A stretch of DNA of 39,786 bases from Luminiphilus sp. GTDB taxonomy: Bacteria > Pseudomonadota > Gammaproteobacteria > Pseudomonadales > Halieaceae. Made by a program: the position numbers and the translations under genes. Shown here in pieces: positions 8,726 through 17,255 of the stretch. The stretch covers positions 1 to 39,786 of the forward strand of contig JADHNP010000018.1 in the NCBI GenBank assembly GCA_016779445.1. The letters run 5' to 3'. The notes under the pieces were generated by a model. It was not told the origin of the DNA. It did not search any database and saw nothing but the letters and a program-made list of their open reading frames with translations. Numbering within the stretch: the stretch's first letter is position 1; every line of letters starts with the position of its first letter.

Positions 8726-9126
8726 GTCGCTGGCGATGCGGTCAGGGCTTCACTCTGATAGAGGTCATGGTCGCGCTCGCAGTGGTGGCTGTCGCGCTGC
8801 CTGCCCTCTTGATGACCATATCGCAACAGCTTGATGGTATGCGCTATCTGGAGGACCGAAGTCATGCACAATGGGTGGCAGCCAATCGGCTTGCAGAGCT
8901 CAGATTGGTGTCGAAAGCACGCGGCAAGTTACAGGCTGGTTTGATTTCGGGCAGCGAAGAGCTTGCAGGTCGGCGGTGGTATTGGTGGAGCGAAGGTAAA
9001 GAGACCGGAGTCCCGGGGTTTTTCCGTTATGAGATTCTCGTATCAGACCGAGAGGATTCTCGCATGAGCCCGCTGTATTCATTGGATGGTTATCTGGTGC
9101 ATGAGGCGACTCAGGGTGGTCAGTAA
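8722..9126 (+). CDS. gspI: Minor pseudopilin GspI
   Basis: GspI is a core minor pseudopilin that nucleates the tip complex with GspJ and GspK. The 134-aa precursor has the cleavage motif QG/FTLIEVMVALAV with Glu at +5. I chose GTG at 8722, four bases overlapping the gspH stop (GTGA), with GGAAG about 9 bases upstream. A longer in-frame version from 8659 would add 21 residues to an already complete prepilin leader. Confidence 0.93.
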   Translation: MSRWRCGQGFTLIEVMVALAVVAVALPALLMTISQQLDGMRYLEDRSHAQWVAANRLAELRLVSKARGKLQAGLISGSEELAGRRWYWWSEGKETGVPGFFRYEILVSDREDSRMSPLYSLDGYLVHEATQGGQ

Positions 9127-9769
9127 GTTCAGTGCCCGCGGTTTCACACTGATAGAGGTACTGGTCGCCATGGCGATCACTGCATTGGTTGCTATTGTCT
9201 CTTATAGCGCGCTCTCGGCCGCAATCTCAAGCGCCGAGGCGCTTCGTATTAGTACTGAAAGAGCACGGGATATCGGTCAAGTCATGGCAATACTCTCTCG
9301 CGATATTCGTCAGGTTGCAAAACGCCCGGTCATTGACGAGTTTGGACAGCGAATGCCTGCGGTATTGGGTGGAGAATTGGCCCGCGACGAACTGACCTTA
9401 ACCCGGGCAGGCTGGCACAACTCTACAGGTGCCCCACGCAGTACATTACAACGTGTGCACTGGTGGATCGAGGATGAAACGCTATGGCGTGGCTATTTTC
9501 CGGTATTGGATCGAACCGTGGGTACCGAGCGCATAGAAACCGCCGTCCTGAATGAGGTCGAGGGATTCGAGGTGCGATTTTTACCCAGTTTGGCTAGGTT
9601 GGAAATCAATCGCGACGACGCGATTGATCGCAAGAATTGGGAGGATAGTTGGGTTGAGGATGTATCTCAGCCGAATCAGGGACTGCCCCCGCCTGCCGCG
9701 GTTGAAGTGACAATGGAAGTGTCCGGTCTGGGCGCAGTGAAGCGTTTATATGTCTTGCCTGAACACTGA
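9116..9769 (+). CDS. gspJ: Minor pseudopilin GspJ
   Basis: GspJ joins GspI and GspK at the pseudopilus tip. The 217-aa precursor has the motif RG/FTLIEVLVAMAI and a C-terminal domain typical of GspJ, including MAILSRDIRQ and RVHWWIEDE. I chose GTG at 9116, overlapping gspI by 11 bases, because GAGG lies 9 bases upstream and it gives a normal short leader. In-frame ATGs at 9086 and 9101 would lengthen the leader. Confidence 0.93.
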   Translation: MVSKFSARGFTLIEVLVAMAITALVAIVSYSALSAAISSAEALRISTERARDIGQVMAILSRDIRQVAKRPVIDEFGQRMPAVLGGELARDELTLTRAGWHNSTGAPRSTLQRVHWWIEDETLWRGYFPVLDRTVGTERIETAVLNEVEGFEVRFLPSLARLEINRDDAIDRKNWEDSWVEDVSQPNQGLPPPAAVEVTMEVSGLGAVKRLYVLPEH

Positions 9770-10862
9770 TCCTACTGCATCACAACGCGGTGCCGCTTTG
9801 ATTATTGCAATGTTGGTCTTTGCTTTGGTAGCGGCATTATTGGTCGGATTGCAGCGTGACTTTTCGCTCACTCTACAACGTAGCGAGCAGCAGCTTTTCG
9901 CGGAACAGGCATGGGCTTATCTGATAGGCGCTGAAGGGCTTGCACAATTGGCGCTGCAGGCAGACGGCAGGCAAGACGCCAAATCGGAATCTCCCACGGA
10001 CCATATGGGTGAATTATGGGCACAACCGGCGGCACCTTACCTGTTAGAGGCAGGAGGCGTTATGAGGGGTCAGATTGAGGATTTACAAGGACGATTCAAC
10101 CTCCATTTACTGGTTTCAGCCTCAACAGAGCGCGATACCAGCGCCTCTGAGAACTCCGAAGATGCGGTCGGTGACGGTGTTGCGGACGAGGCTGAAACGC
10201 GTGGTTCGGCAAGGGCGGGTCAGTTAGCAGAAAAGCGCTGGTCGCCGGGCCAAAAACTATTGATCCGGCTTTTGCAGTCACTTGGTGAGGATGCGCTGTC
10301 GCTTGAGGAGGCAATGGCGTTGACCGAAGCGGTCAGTGACTTCATCGATGCAGATGCAGACAAACGCATGAATGGAGCCGAAGCTGACGATTATCGTTAC
10401 GCAGATTTCCCCTATTTGCCGGCTAATCGTTCCCTCGCGAGTGTAAGTGAATTAAGGGCGGTCAAGGGCATGACGAGTGAGGTGTACGAGGCTTTGAGAC
10501 CGTGGGTGACTGTGTGGCCGGAGACAGGAGCGAAGATCAATATTCTCACCGCGCCTCTACCTGTTTTGAGAAGCTTGAACGCTGACGACCAATGGGAACC
10601 GCTGCCCCTCATTGAGTCTGAGCGGCTGATGACAATGCGAACCGAAGGGGAAATTACGAGTGTTGAAGACTTTCTCTCGGATCCAACATTCGAGGGCCAA
10701 TCGGTAACGGACCTACAGACCCTCCTAGGTGTGCGCAGTAACTGGTTTCTGCTTGATGCCAGCGTGGATTTGGTAATGCGCGAGCGACACCTCTTCTCCG
10801 TGTTGACAAGAAAAGGAGGTGATGTGGTCTCGGCTGTTTTTCGTTCCGAGAGCGAGCTATGA
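9750..10862 (+). CDS. gspK: Atypical pseudopilin GspK
   Basis: GspK is the large minor pseudopilin that caps the GspIJK tip. The 370-aa precursor is cut after Gly14 (QRG/AALIIAMLVF). It lacks the Glu at +5 found in other pseudopilins (Ile here), which is normal for GspK and fits a position at the very tip. A large helical insertion domain follows, with DFIDADADKRMNGAEADDYR resembling its metal-binding region. It overlaps gspJ by 20 bases. Confidence 0.95.
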   Translation: MSCLNTDPTASQRGAALIIAMLVFALVAALLVGLQRDFSLTLQRSEQQLFAEQAWAYLIGAEGLAQLALQADGRQDAKSESPTDHMGELWAQPAAPYLLEAGGVMRGQIEDLQGRFNLHLLVSASTERDTSASENSEDAVGDGVADEAETRGSARAGQLAEKRWSPGQKLLIRLLQSLGEDALSLEEAMALTEAVSDFIDADADKRMNGAEADDYRYADFPYLPANRSLASVSELRAVKGMTSEVYEALRPWVTVWPETGAKINILTAPLPVLRSLNADDQWEPLPLIESERLMTMRTEGEITSVEDFLSDPTFEGQSVTDLQTLLGVRSNWFLLDASVDLVMRERHLFSVLTRKGGDVVSAVFRSESEL

Positions 10863-10905
10863 TGCGCCGCTCACGAGCCAATCGAGGTGCGCGAGCTTTT
10901 TGCTC

Positions 10906-12066
10906 ATGACCCAGGGCAATTTCAACATTATTAGGTGGAATGAGGAGTTTTTGTCCTTTCTGCGTCCGGGTAATCAGCCCGAGCGCCTAGGGCACGAGCC
11001 TGTGCAGTTACCTGACAATACGTGTCTTGCGCTCCCGGCAGACAGGGTCAGGACTTTGCCGCTGTCGGTTGCGCCCGAAGAAATAAAGCATTTGCGCCGG
11101 GCGCTGCCTTTCATGCTCGAGGAAGCGCTTCTGGAGGATGTGTCGGAGCTGCATTTTGCCAATGAACCCCTCGACAGCGATCGTCAGGCGGTAGCCGTAG
11201 TGCGACGGCAAACGATGAGTCAATGGATGTCCACGCTGCCCGATGCCCTGAAGGAATTACCTTGGGTGTCGGAAGCGCTTTGTCTGCCCTGGTCTTCGGG
11301 GTATTGCACGCTGGTTTTTGAGGCAGATCATGTTTTGGTCCGGTGGGGGGAGGCCAGCGGGAGCCGTATAGAGCGAAGCTTGCTGCCTGCGCTTCTGAAT
11401 AGCCTGCCAATAGAGCACGTGTCGATTGTGGCTTATTGTAGCGATGAAGATGTGGTGAGAGCGACCATTCCCGATGCACTCCATGAGGGATTACAGATCC
11501 GCCAGGGCGGGTTATCTGAGGCGCTCTTGTTGGCGAGCGCCGACACGCCGGGGCCCGACTTGCGCCAAGGTGATTTCGCACCACGACTCCCTTTCGCACG
11601 TTGGTGGCGCCTATGGCAACGGGTAATCATTGCACTGGCGGTGGCCGTTGTGCTGAAAACGGGCGCGTCGGCCGTCGATTACGTCAATATGAAAAGGGAA
11701 GATGTCCGACTCCGTCAGGCCATACAGCAGAGTTACCGGCGCGCGAACCCCAAAGGGGCGGTGGTCGATGTGGAGAAGCAGCTAAACAGGCAGTTGGCGG
11801 AGATGGGTGCAGTGGGCACGTACTCTGCGTTTACGCCGGTACTTGTTGAACTGCTATCTGCTCTGGCTGAGGTAGGGGATATTGAACTGACCTCCGTTAA
11901 TTACACGGGCGGGAAAGACATGCGGGTTAATTTTTCCGCGCCGGATTTCCAGGCGGTTGAACGCGTTAGGTTGGCACTTGAAGCGCGTTCCTTCAACGCC
12001 GAATTGGAGAACTCTAACGCTCGTAAAGAGGGTGTCGTCGCCCGCTTAAGGGTGGAGAATCGTTGA
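10906..12066 (+). CDS. gspL: Type II secretion inner-membrane protein GspL
   Basis: GspL recruits the ATPase GspE to the membrane and partners with GspM. The product has a cytoplasmic actin-like domain (about 1-230; RRALPFMLEEALLEDV is the family signature), one membrane span near 236-256 and a periplasmic ferredoxin-like domain. From ATG at 10906 it is 386 aa and aligns by eye with the usual N-terminus. The frame stays open upstream to GTG 10819 and ATG 10822. These sit beside a strong AAAAGGAGG only 0-2 bases away and would overlap gspK, so the start is unsettled. Confidence 0.9.
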   Translation: MTQGNFNIIRWNEEFLSFLRPGNQPERLGHEPVQLPDNTCLALPADRVRTLPLSVAPEEIKHLRRALPFMLEEALLEDVSELHFANEPLDSDRQAVAVVRRQTMSQWMSTLPDALKELPWVSEALCLPWSSGYCTLVFEADHVLVRWGEASGSRIERSLLPALLNSLPIEHVSIVAYCSDEDVVRATIPDALHEGLQIRQGGLSEALLLASADTPGPDLRQGDFAPRLPFARWWRLWQRVIIALAVAVVLKTGASAVDYVNMKREDVRLRQAIQQSYRRANPKGAVVDVEKQLNRQLAEMGAVGTYSAFTPVLVELLSALAEVGDIELTSVNYTGGKDMRVNFSAPDFQAVERVRLALEARSFNAELENSNARKEGVVARLRVENR

Positions 12067-12530
12067 TGAGGATTTGGTTTGAGGCGCTGTCCCGGCGCGA
12101 TCAGGTGGCGTTGCTCGTGCTCGGTGGGGCACTGGTGGCATGGCTGTTTATTCAAGTTGTCGTGATCGAATTAGATGGACGGCGCGCGCATTTGGTTCGT
12201 GCCAATCAATTACTGTCCGAGCAGCTGGTACGCGTTGATTTCAAAGTCGAGCAATTGGCTGTCTTGCGCGCGGGAGACGGCGGACGGCGGGTCAATTTAA
12301 CGCAAACGCTGAGTCAGGCAAGCGACGCTAACGATCTGGCGGTTAAGCGTCTGCAACCGAATAGTCGTGGCGAGGTTCAGATTCGATTCGAGGGCGTGGC
12401 CTTTGACGGTTTGCTGCGATTTCTTGAGCAGATTGAGGGGAGTTCGGGTCTTCGTGTGATGGATGCCTCGGTCACCAGCGCAGGGCGTGATGGTGGTGTA
12501 AACGCAACCCTTCGCGTAGCGAGTAACTGA
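12066..12530 (+). CDS. gspM: Type II secretion inner-membrane protein GspM
   Basis: GspM is a bitopic inner-membrane protein that stabilises GspL and binds GspC. The 154-aa product has a short cytoplasmic tail, one membrane span (about 13-33), a coiled-coil stretch and a small periplasmic ferredoxin-like domain. The ATG at 12066 overlaps the gspL stop codon by one base. Length and order fit GspM although the primary sequence is weakly conserved, as usual for this family. Confidence 0.9.
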   Translation: MRIWFEALSRRDQVALLVLGGALVAWLFIQVVVIELDGRRAHLVRANQLLSEQLVRVDFKVEQLAVLRAGDGGRRVNLTQTLSQASDANDLAVKRLQPNSRGEVQIRFEGVAFDGLLRFLEQIEGSSGLRVMDASVTSAGRDGGVNATLRVASN

Positions 12531-12533
12531 GGA

Positions 12534-13280
12534 GTGGCCATTATTAGGCGACGTTGGGGCATGATCGTGGGTGCCTTGTTTTTGCTGCTGTTGATCTTTC
12601 AGATACCGGCCGGTGCGGTGCGTTTGCTTCTGCCTGCACAAGCGGGTGTGAGTGGTCTCTCGGGAACCCTCTGGTCAGGCCAGGCAATCAGATGCTGGTG
12701 GGGGACAACCGATAAAAACATCATGCTGGGCCGTGTGGCGTGGCGCATTGAACCGTGGAAGTTGTTTTGGAGCACCCCTATATCGTTTACCAGTGAGTGG
12801 GGGGCACAGCGACTTGAGGCCCGTTTGGGTTACTTGCTGGGAGGAAGTTGGAGCCTCACTGATACCAACTTGGATTTTGATGCCCAGATTTTGAGCGAAC
12901 TTCTGCCGCTTTACATTGATGGCCGCTTTTCCGGTCGGTTTTCCAGCGTCGAATTTGAGAGTGGTCAATTACGACGCGCATCGGGCAAAGCGATACTTGA
13001 GGGCGCTGTGTGGACGGCTCAATCAGGCGATATTCCTTTGGGTAACTACCACCTTGATATTGGCACAGCCAGCGCAGATGGCGAAGTAGTGGGTGTTATG
13101 AAGACGCTGGGTGGTGCATTGCAGCTAGCGGGTAACTTGGTGCTCCGGCCCACGTCCTACCAGGTCGCGGTGCAGGCTTCAGGCCCAGTGGCATTTGATG
13201 AGAGTTTTCGCGGCGCGGTCGCCATGTTGGCAACACCCACATCGGCGGGTTTCGATATTAACTTGCAAGGGACCTATTGA
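12534..13280 (+). CDS. gspN: Type II secretion protein GspN
   Basis: GspN is an accessory type II secretion component found in only some systems; its exact role is unclear. The 248-aa product has an N-terminal membrane anchor (about 10-30), then a beta-rich periplasmic region with GTLWSGQ and WRIEPWKLFW, both typical of the family. The GTG start at 12534 lies 3 bases after gspM; an ATG at 12561 is an alternative. It is the last gene of the operon. The next 141 bases contain no gene and no obvious terminator. Confidence 0.9.
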   Translation: MAIIRRRWGMIVGALFLLLLIFQIPAGAVRLLLPAQAGVSGLSGTLWSGQAIRCWWGTTDKNIMLGRVAWRIEPWKLFWSTPISFTSEWGAQRLEARLGYLLGGSWSLTDTNLDFDAQILSELLPLYIDGRFSGRFSSVEFESGQLRRASGKAILEGAVWTAQSGDIPLGNYHLDIGTASADGEVVGVMKTLGGALQLAGNLVLRPTSYQVAVQASGPVAFDESFRGAVAMLATPTSAGFDINLQGTY

Positions 13281-13421
13281 GACCTGGGTGAGACTTGAGC
13301 GTGACGTGCGGTACGCGGTGCCTGCGTCGGCGTGCGTCGCCACAAATTTCAGCGTGGCACCCTCAATTTCGATGAGTGCTTGCGAACGGCCAAAAGAAAG
13401 ACATTGAAAGGAGGCCCACTT

Positions 13422-14765
13422 ATGGGGTCAGCAGGCAATGCAGTGTGGTCCAATCGTTTTGCTTTCGTTATGGCGTCGGTGGGATTTGCCGTCGGGTTGG
13501 GCAATATCTGGCGCTTTCCCTATGTGACGGGTGAAAACGGTGGCAGTGCCTTTGTTGCGATCTACCTACTCTGCACATTGTCGATAGGTATCCCGTGCCT
13601 GATGGCGGAGTTAATTGTTGGACGCCGCGGTGGTGGGAGTCCACCACGCTCTATGGCAATGGTCGCTCGACAGTCCGATCGCAGCGCTAATTGGATGATC
13701 GTTGGCGGTATGGGAGTATTGACGGCCTACACGATCGCGATTACCTATGCTGTTGTAGTGGGCTGGGTGCTCTGGTATCTGGGACGCGCGCTCATGACGG
13801 GCTTCGTGGGTTTTGATACAGGCGTAGCAGACAGCACTTTTGCAGGATTGCTCGGTGATAACCAGTCGATGGTGATCTGGACACTCATAGGCAATCTGAT
13901 CGTCGGTTGCATCATCTATGCCGGCATTACAGCGGGCATTGAACGCGCCGTGACCATCATGATGCCACTGATGTTCACACTTCTGATCGGGCTAAGTATT
14001 TATAACTATTTTGCCGGAGGCTTCTACGAAACCCTCCAGTGGCTGTTCACGCCCGACTTCAGCAAGGTAACAGGTGCTACTTTTCTCGCTGCGGTGGGGC
14101 AGGCTTTTTTCTCAATTGGCGTTGGCATGGGGGGCATGATGACCTACGGGGCTTACTTGCCGCGCGATTTTTCTATTGCGAAAGGTGCGGCGACAATTGT
14201 CATGGCCGATACGCTCGTAGCCTTACTGGCCGGATTTGTCGTATTCCCCGCGGTGTTTCATTTTGGACTCGACATGGCGGGTGGTCCGGGTTTGATTTTC
14301 CAAACGTTGCCGGTCGCGTTTGCACAGATGCCCGGAGGCGGCATATTCTCGGTCTTGTTTTTCATTATGTTGGCTGTCGCGGGGATCACCTCAATGGTGG
14401 GTCTGTTGGAAAGCGTCACCAGCTGGACCCAGGAAAGGCTGGATATATCGAGGCAGCGCAGCACATTATTGGTGGTTGGATCTGTCACCTGTTTCAGCGT
14501 CGTTTCGGTGCTCAGCTATAACATCTGGGAGGATTACCGATTATTGGGCATGAACTTCAATGAGTTAACCGAAGCGCTTTATGACAAAGTGTTGCTGCCA
14601 CTCGCGGGGCTACTGGTCGCGCTCTTTACAGGATGGTTCATGCATCGGGAGCACAGTGAAGATGAGCTAAGAGATGACCTTAGATGGTTTGGTCTATGGC
14701 GCGGATTGACCCGTTGGATCGTGGTGCCAGCAGTTGCACTGATTCTCATCAAGGGATTGTTCTGA
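13422..14765 (+). CDS. Sodium-dependent transporter, NSS/SNF family
   Basis: This is a 447-aa polytopic inner-membrane protein of the neurotransmitter:sodium symporter family, which imports amino acids or similar compounds with Na+. The N-terminus carries the family signature GFAVGLGNIWRFPYVTGENG (TM1 with the unwound, ion-binding segment). TM6 has FFSIGVGMGGMMTYGAYL. About 11-12 membrane segments fit the length. The ATG at 13422 has a strong AAAGGAGG about 8 bases upstream; the frame is open 30 codons further up but without support. The substrate cannot be told from sequence. It is followed within 5 bases by a second sodium symporter. Confidence 0.93.
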   Translation: MGSAGNAVWSNRFAFVMASVGFAVGLGNIWRFPYVTGENGGSAFVAIYLLCTLSIGIPCLMAELIVGRRGGGSPPRSMAMVARQSDRSANWMIVGGMGVLTAYTIAITYAVVVGWVLWYLGRALMTGFVGFDTGVADSTFAGLLGDNQSMVIWTLIGNLIVGCIIYAGITAGIERAVTIMMPLMFTLLIGLSIYNYFAGGFYETLQWLFTPDFSKVTGATFLAAVGQAFFSIGVGMGGMMTYGAYLPRDFSIAKGAATIVMADTLVALLAGFVVFPAVFHFGLDMAGGPGLIFQTLPVAFAQMPGGGIFSVLFFIMLAVAGITSMVGLLESVTSWTQERLDISRQRSTLLVVGSVTCFSVVSVLSYNIWEDYRLLGMNFNELTEALYDKVLLPLAGLLVALFTGWFMHREHSEDELRDDLRWFGLWRGLTRWIVVPAVALILIKGLF

Positions 14766-14770
14766 TCGCC

Positions 14771-16174
14771 ATGCTAGTAGCGATTACCGATTGGCTGTGG
14801 TCTTACGTATTAATAGCAGCGTTACTGCTAGTGGGCCTGCGGTTCACACTCGGATCCAGAGTTGCTCAGCTTCGGTTGTTCCGACGTGCATTGAGTGTGC
14901 TATCGGATATTGACTGGCGCGGTTCTGATCGGGGTATATCGAGTTTCCAGGCGCTGGTGGTGAGCATTGCTGGACGAGTCGGCGGAGGGAATATCGCGGG
15001 TGTGGCGGTCGCCATCACACTGGGTGGTCCCGGTGCCTTGTTCTGGATGTGGTTGATCGCCCTTCTGGGGATGGCCACCAGCTTATTTGAGTGCGCATTG
15101 GCGCAGCTCTACAAGAGGCGTGATGGCACCGATACTTTCCGTGGCGGGCCCGCCTATATGATGCGTTATGGTCTCGGCTGGCGAGTCCTGCCGGTTATCT
15201 ACAGCGTATTGCTTATGGCCACTATCGGCTTTGGATTTAATGCAGTTCAAAGCTATGTCGTAACGACTTCAATCGAATCTGCTTTTGGTGTACCGCCCCT
15301 GGTCAGTGGCCTTGTTATGACCTCTGCGATGGCGATTATTCTCTTTGGGGGTATTCGTCGACTGGCTTTTTTCGCCGAGATTGTTGTTCCTGTAATGGTA
15401 GTGGGATATCTGCTGATCGCATTGATGGTGTTGGCATTAAATGCCTCCGCGATACCGCAAGCACTGGGTTTGATTTTTACTTCGGCCTTCGGTTTGGAGC
15501 AGGCTGTTGGCGGGGGTATTGCGGCAGCGATTACTCAGGGTGCGCGTCGCGGCCTTTTCTCAAATGAGGCGGGGTTGGGGACCGTACCTAATGTCGCCGC
15601 TGCCGCTGATGTACCCCATCCAGTCACACAGGGATTAGTGCAATCGCTAAGTGTTTTTATTGACACCATCGTTCTATGCACTGCCACTGCACTGATTATA
15701 TTGCTGTCTTCTGTGTACCAGCCAGATGCTCAGGGTGTTCAGGGCGTTATCCTGACTCAAATGGCGGTAGCCGAGCACCTTGGGGCCATTGGTGAGCCGA
15801 TAGTCAGTATCGCCCTGGTTCTGTTCGCCACGACGACAATTGCTTATAACAGTTTTCTGGGAGAGAACAGCATCGCGTATTTTGGGAAAGCGGGCGGTCG
15901 CCCTGTGCTGATTTTCAGAGTCAGTGTCTTGGCGTTGATTGCCTGGGCATCTGTGCAGGATCTCAGCACTGTATTTGGTTTCGCGGATCTGACAATGGCG
16001 CTGCTGGCGTTAGTTAACTTGTTGGCGCTATGGGCTCTCTATCCTGTTGCGATGAGGTTGATGTCTCAATTTGAAGATCAGGTTAAGGCGGGTGAGTCTC
16101 CCCGATTTGGTGTCGACCAGCTTCCCGATCAGGCGTTGGATGTAGAGAGTTGGCCGTCTCAGCAGGCTCATTGA
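14771..16174 (+). CDS. Alanine/glycine:cation symporter, AGCS family
   Basis: This 467-aa membrane protein belongs to the AGCS family, which takes up alanine or glycine with Na+ or H+. Signatures are GRVGGGNIAGVAVAITLGGP near the N-terminus, FRGGPAYMMRYGLG, and TQGARRGLFSNEAGLGTVPN. The last is diagnostic. I chose ATG at 14771, 5 bases after the NSS gene; a longer in-frame version from 14684 would lie inside that gene. Its stop is 4 bases from the convergent htrA-like stop, leaving no room for a separate terminator. Confidence 0.93.
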   Translation: MLVAITDWLWSYVLIAALLLVGLRFTLGSRVAQLRLFRRALSVLSDIDWRGSDRGISSFQALVVSIAGRVGGGNIAGVAVAITLGGPGALFWMWLIALLGMATSLFECALAQLYKRRDGTDTFRGGPAYMMRYGLGWRVLPVIYSVLLMATIGFGFNAVQSYVVTTSIESAFGVPPLVSGLVMTSAMAIILFGGIRRLAFFAEIVVPVMVVGYLLIALMVLALNASAIPQALGLIFTSAFGLEQAVGGGIAAAITQGARRGLFSNEAGLGTVPNVAAAADVPHPVTQGLVQSLSVFIDTIVLCTATALIILLSSVYQPDAQGVQGVILTQMAVAEHLGAIGEPIVSIALVLFATTTIAYNSFLGENSIAYFGKAGGRPVLIFRVSVLALIAWASVQDLSTVFGFADLTMALLALVNLLALWALYPVAMRLMSQFEDQVKAGESPRFGVDQLPDQALDVESWPSQQAH

Positions 16175-16178
16175 CGGC

Positions 16179-17255
16179 TCACTGCACCTCTGAGAGTTCC
16201 ACCGTGAATTGCCGCTCTGTGCCCTCTCGCGTGGTTGTAATCTTGATCGTGTCTCCTACCTGATGTGTTTCCATCGCAGATAGAAACTCGTCGTTACTTG
16301 CGACTTGTTTCCCATCAATGTGGGTAATGACATCCCCTAGAATCACTTCACCTCTGCTGCCCCTGCGTGCACCAACTATACCGGCATTGTCGGCCGGAAA
16401 ATCGCGGTAAGTTCGAACGATAGGAACACCCTCAACCCGGTAGCGACGCAACCAGCGATCAGAGGCAAGTTCTACTCCTAAAACCGGTCTCATGATTTTT
16501 CCAAAGGCAATGAGTTGCGGTACTACCTCAATGACTGTGTTGACCGGGATTGCAAAGCCGATGCCAGCGCTACCGCCGCTGGGCGAGTAAATCGCAGTAT
16601 TGACCCCGACGAGTTGGCCCAGAGAGTTCAGTAAAGGTCCTCCAGAATTGCCGGGGTTAATCGCAGCATCGGTTTGAATCACACCCCGAATAGTGCGATT
16701 ACTGGGGGACTGGATTTCGCGATCCAGAGCGCTCACCACCCCGACGGTCAAAGAGGTATCAAGGCCAAAGGGATTCCCGATCGCCAATACTTTCCTTCCT
16801 ACTGATAGCTCAGAAGAATCTCCCAGCGGCAGTGCTGTGAGTGAGGGAGGGGGGGCCATCAATCGCAGCACGGCCAAATCTCGTTCGGGGGCGTAGCCGA
16901 CTACCTCGGCCTGAAATGTCTCCTCATCTTGCATGGTGATGGTAAGTCGGTCCGCGCCTGCCACCACGTGATAATTTGTCACTACTAGGCCTGAGGCGGC
17001 ATCCCATATGAAACCTGACCCCGCTCCGCGTGGTATTTCCATAATGTTGCGTGTAAAGCGCTGCCGACGCAGTTCGCTTGAAGTCACAAAGACGACGGCG
17101 GGGCTGGCCTTTTGAAACACCTCTGTCGTGTTCGCTTCGTCATCTGTCGCAAAGCTGAGATAATCGGGCGCGCTTTCCGCGCTGGCGGCGACTAGCGGGG
17201 ACAGCAATACCATCGCCAGCAGGCGGAAAGCCAAGGTCGCTCGACTGAGCATCAT
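16179..17255 (-). CDS. Periplasmic HtrA-family serine protease with one PDZ domain
   Basis: This 358-aa secreted protease has a signal peptide (about 1-27). Its chymotrypsin-like domain has a complete triad: His96 (TNYHVV), Asp126 (ERDLAVL) and Ser204 (GNSGGPL). One C-terminal PDZ domain carries ILGDVITHIDGKQV. DegP has two PDZ domains, so this is closer to DegS/HhoB in layout. From memory, however, IPRGAGSGFIWD and AIYSPSGGSAGIGFAIPV resemble plant chloroplast Deg1. The likely role is degradation of damaged envelope proteins. It overlaps htpX by 4 bases (ATGA), so the two are probably translated together. Confidence 0.92.
   Translation of the reverse strand: MMLSRATLAFRLLAMVLLSPLVAASAESAPDYLSFATDDEANTTEVFQKASPAVVFVTSSELRRQRFTRNIMEIPRGAGSGFIWDAASGLVVTNYHVVAGADRLTITMQDEETFQAEVVGYAPERDLAVLRLMAPPPSLTALPLGDSSELSVGRKVLAIGNPFGLDTSLTVGVVSALDREIQSPSNRTIRGVIQTDAAINPGNSGGPLLNSLGQLVGVNTAIYSPSGGSAGIGFAIPVNTVIEVVPQLIAFGKIMRPVLGVELASDRWLRRYRVEGVPIVRTYRDFPADNAGIVGARRGSRGEVILGDVITHIDGKQVASNDEFLSAMETHQVGDTIKITTTREGTERQFTVELSEVQ

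Noticed and set aside
10859-10909. 16-codon frame between gspK and gspL as a real gene
   Set aside because: Too short to support without conservation; reported only as part of the GspL start question.
13281-13421. Possible gene or terminator between gspN and the NSS transporter
   Set aside because: Frames here lack ribosome binding sites and no hairpin with a T-run is visible.
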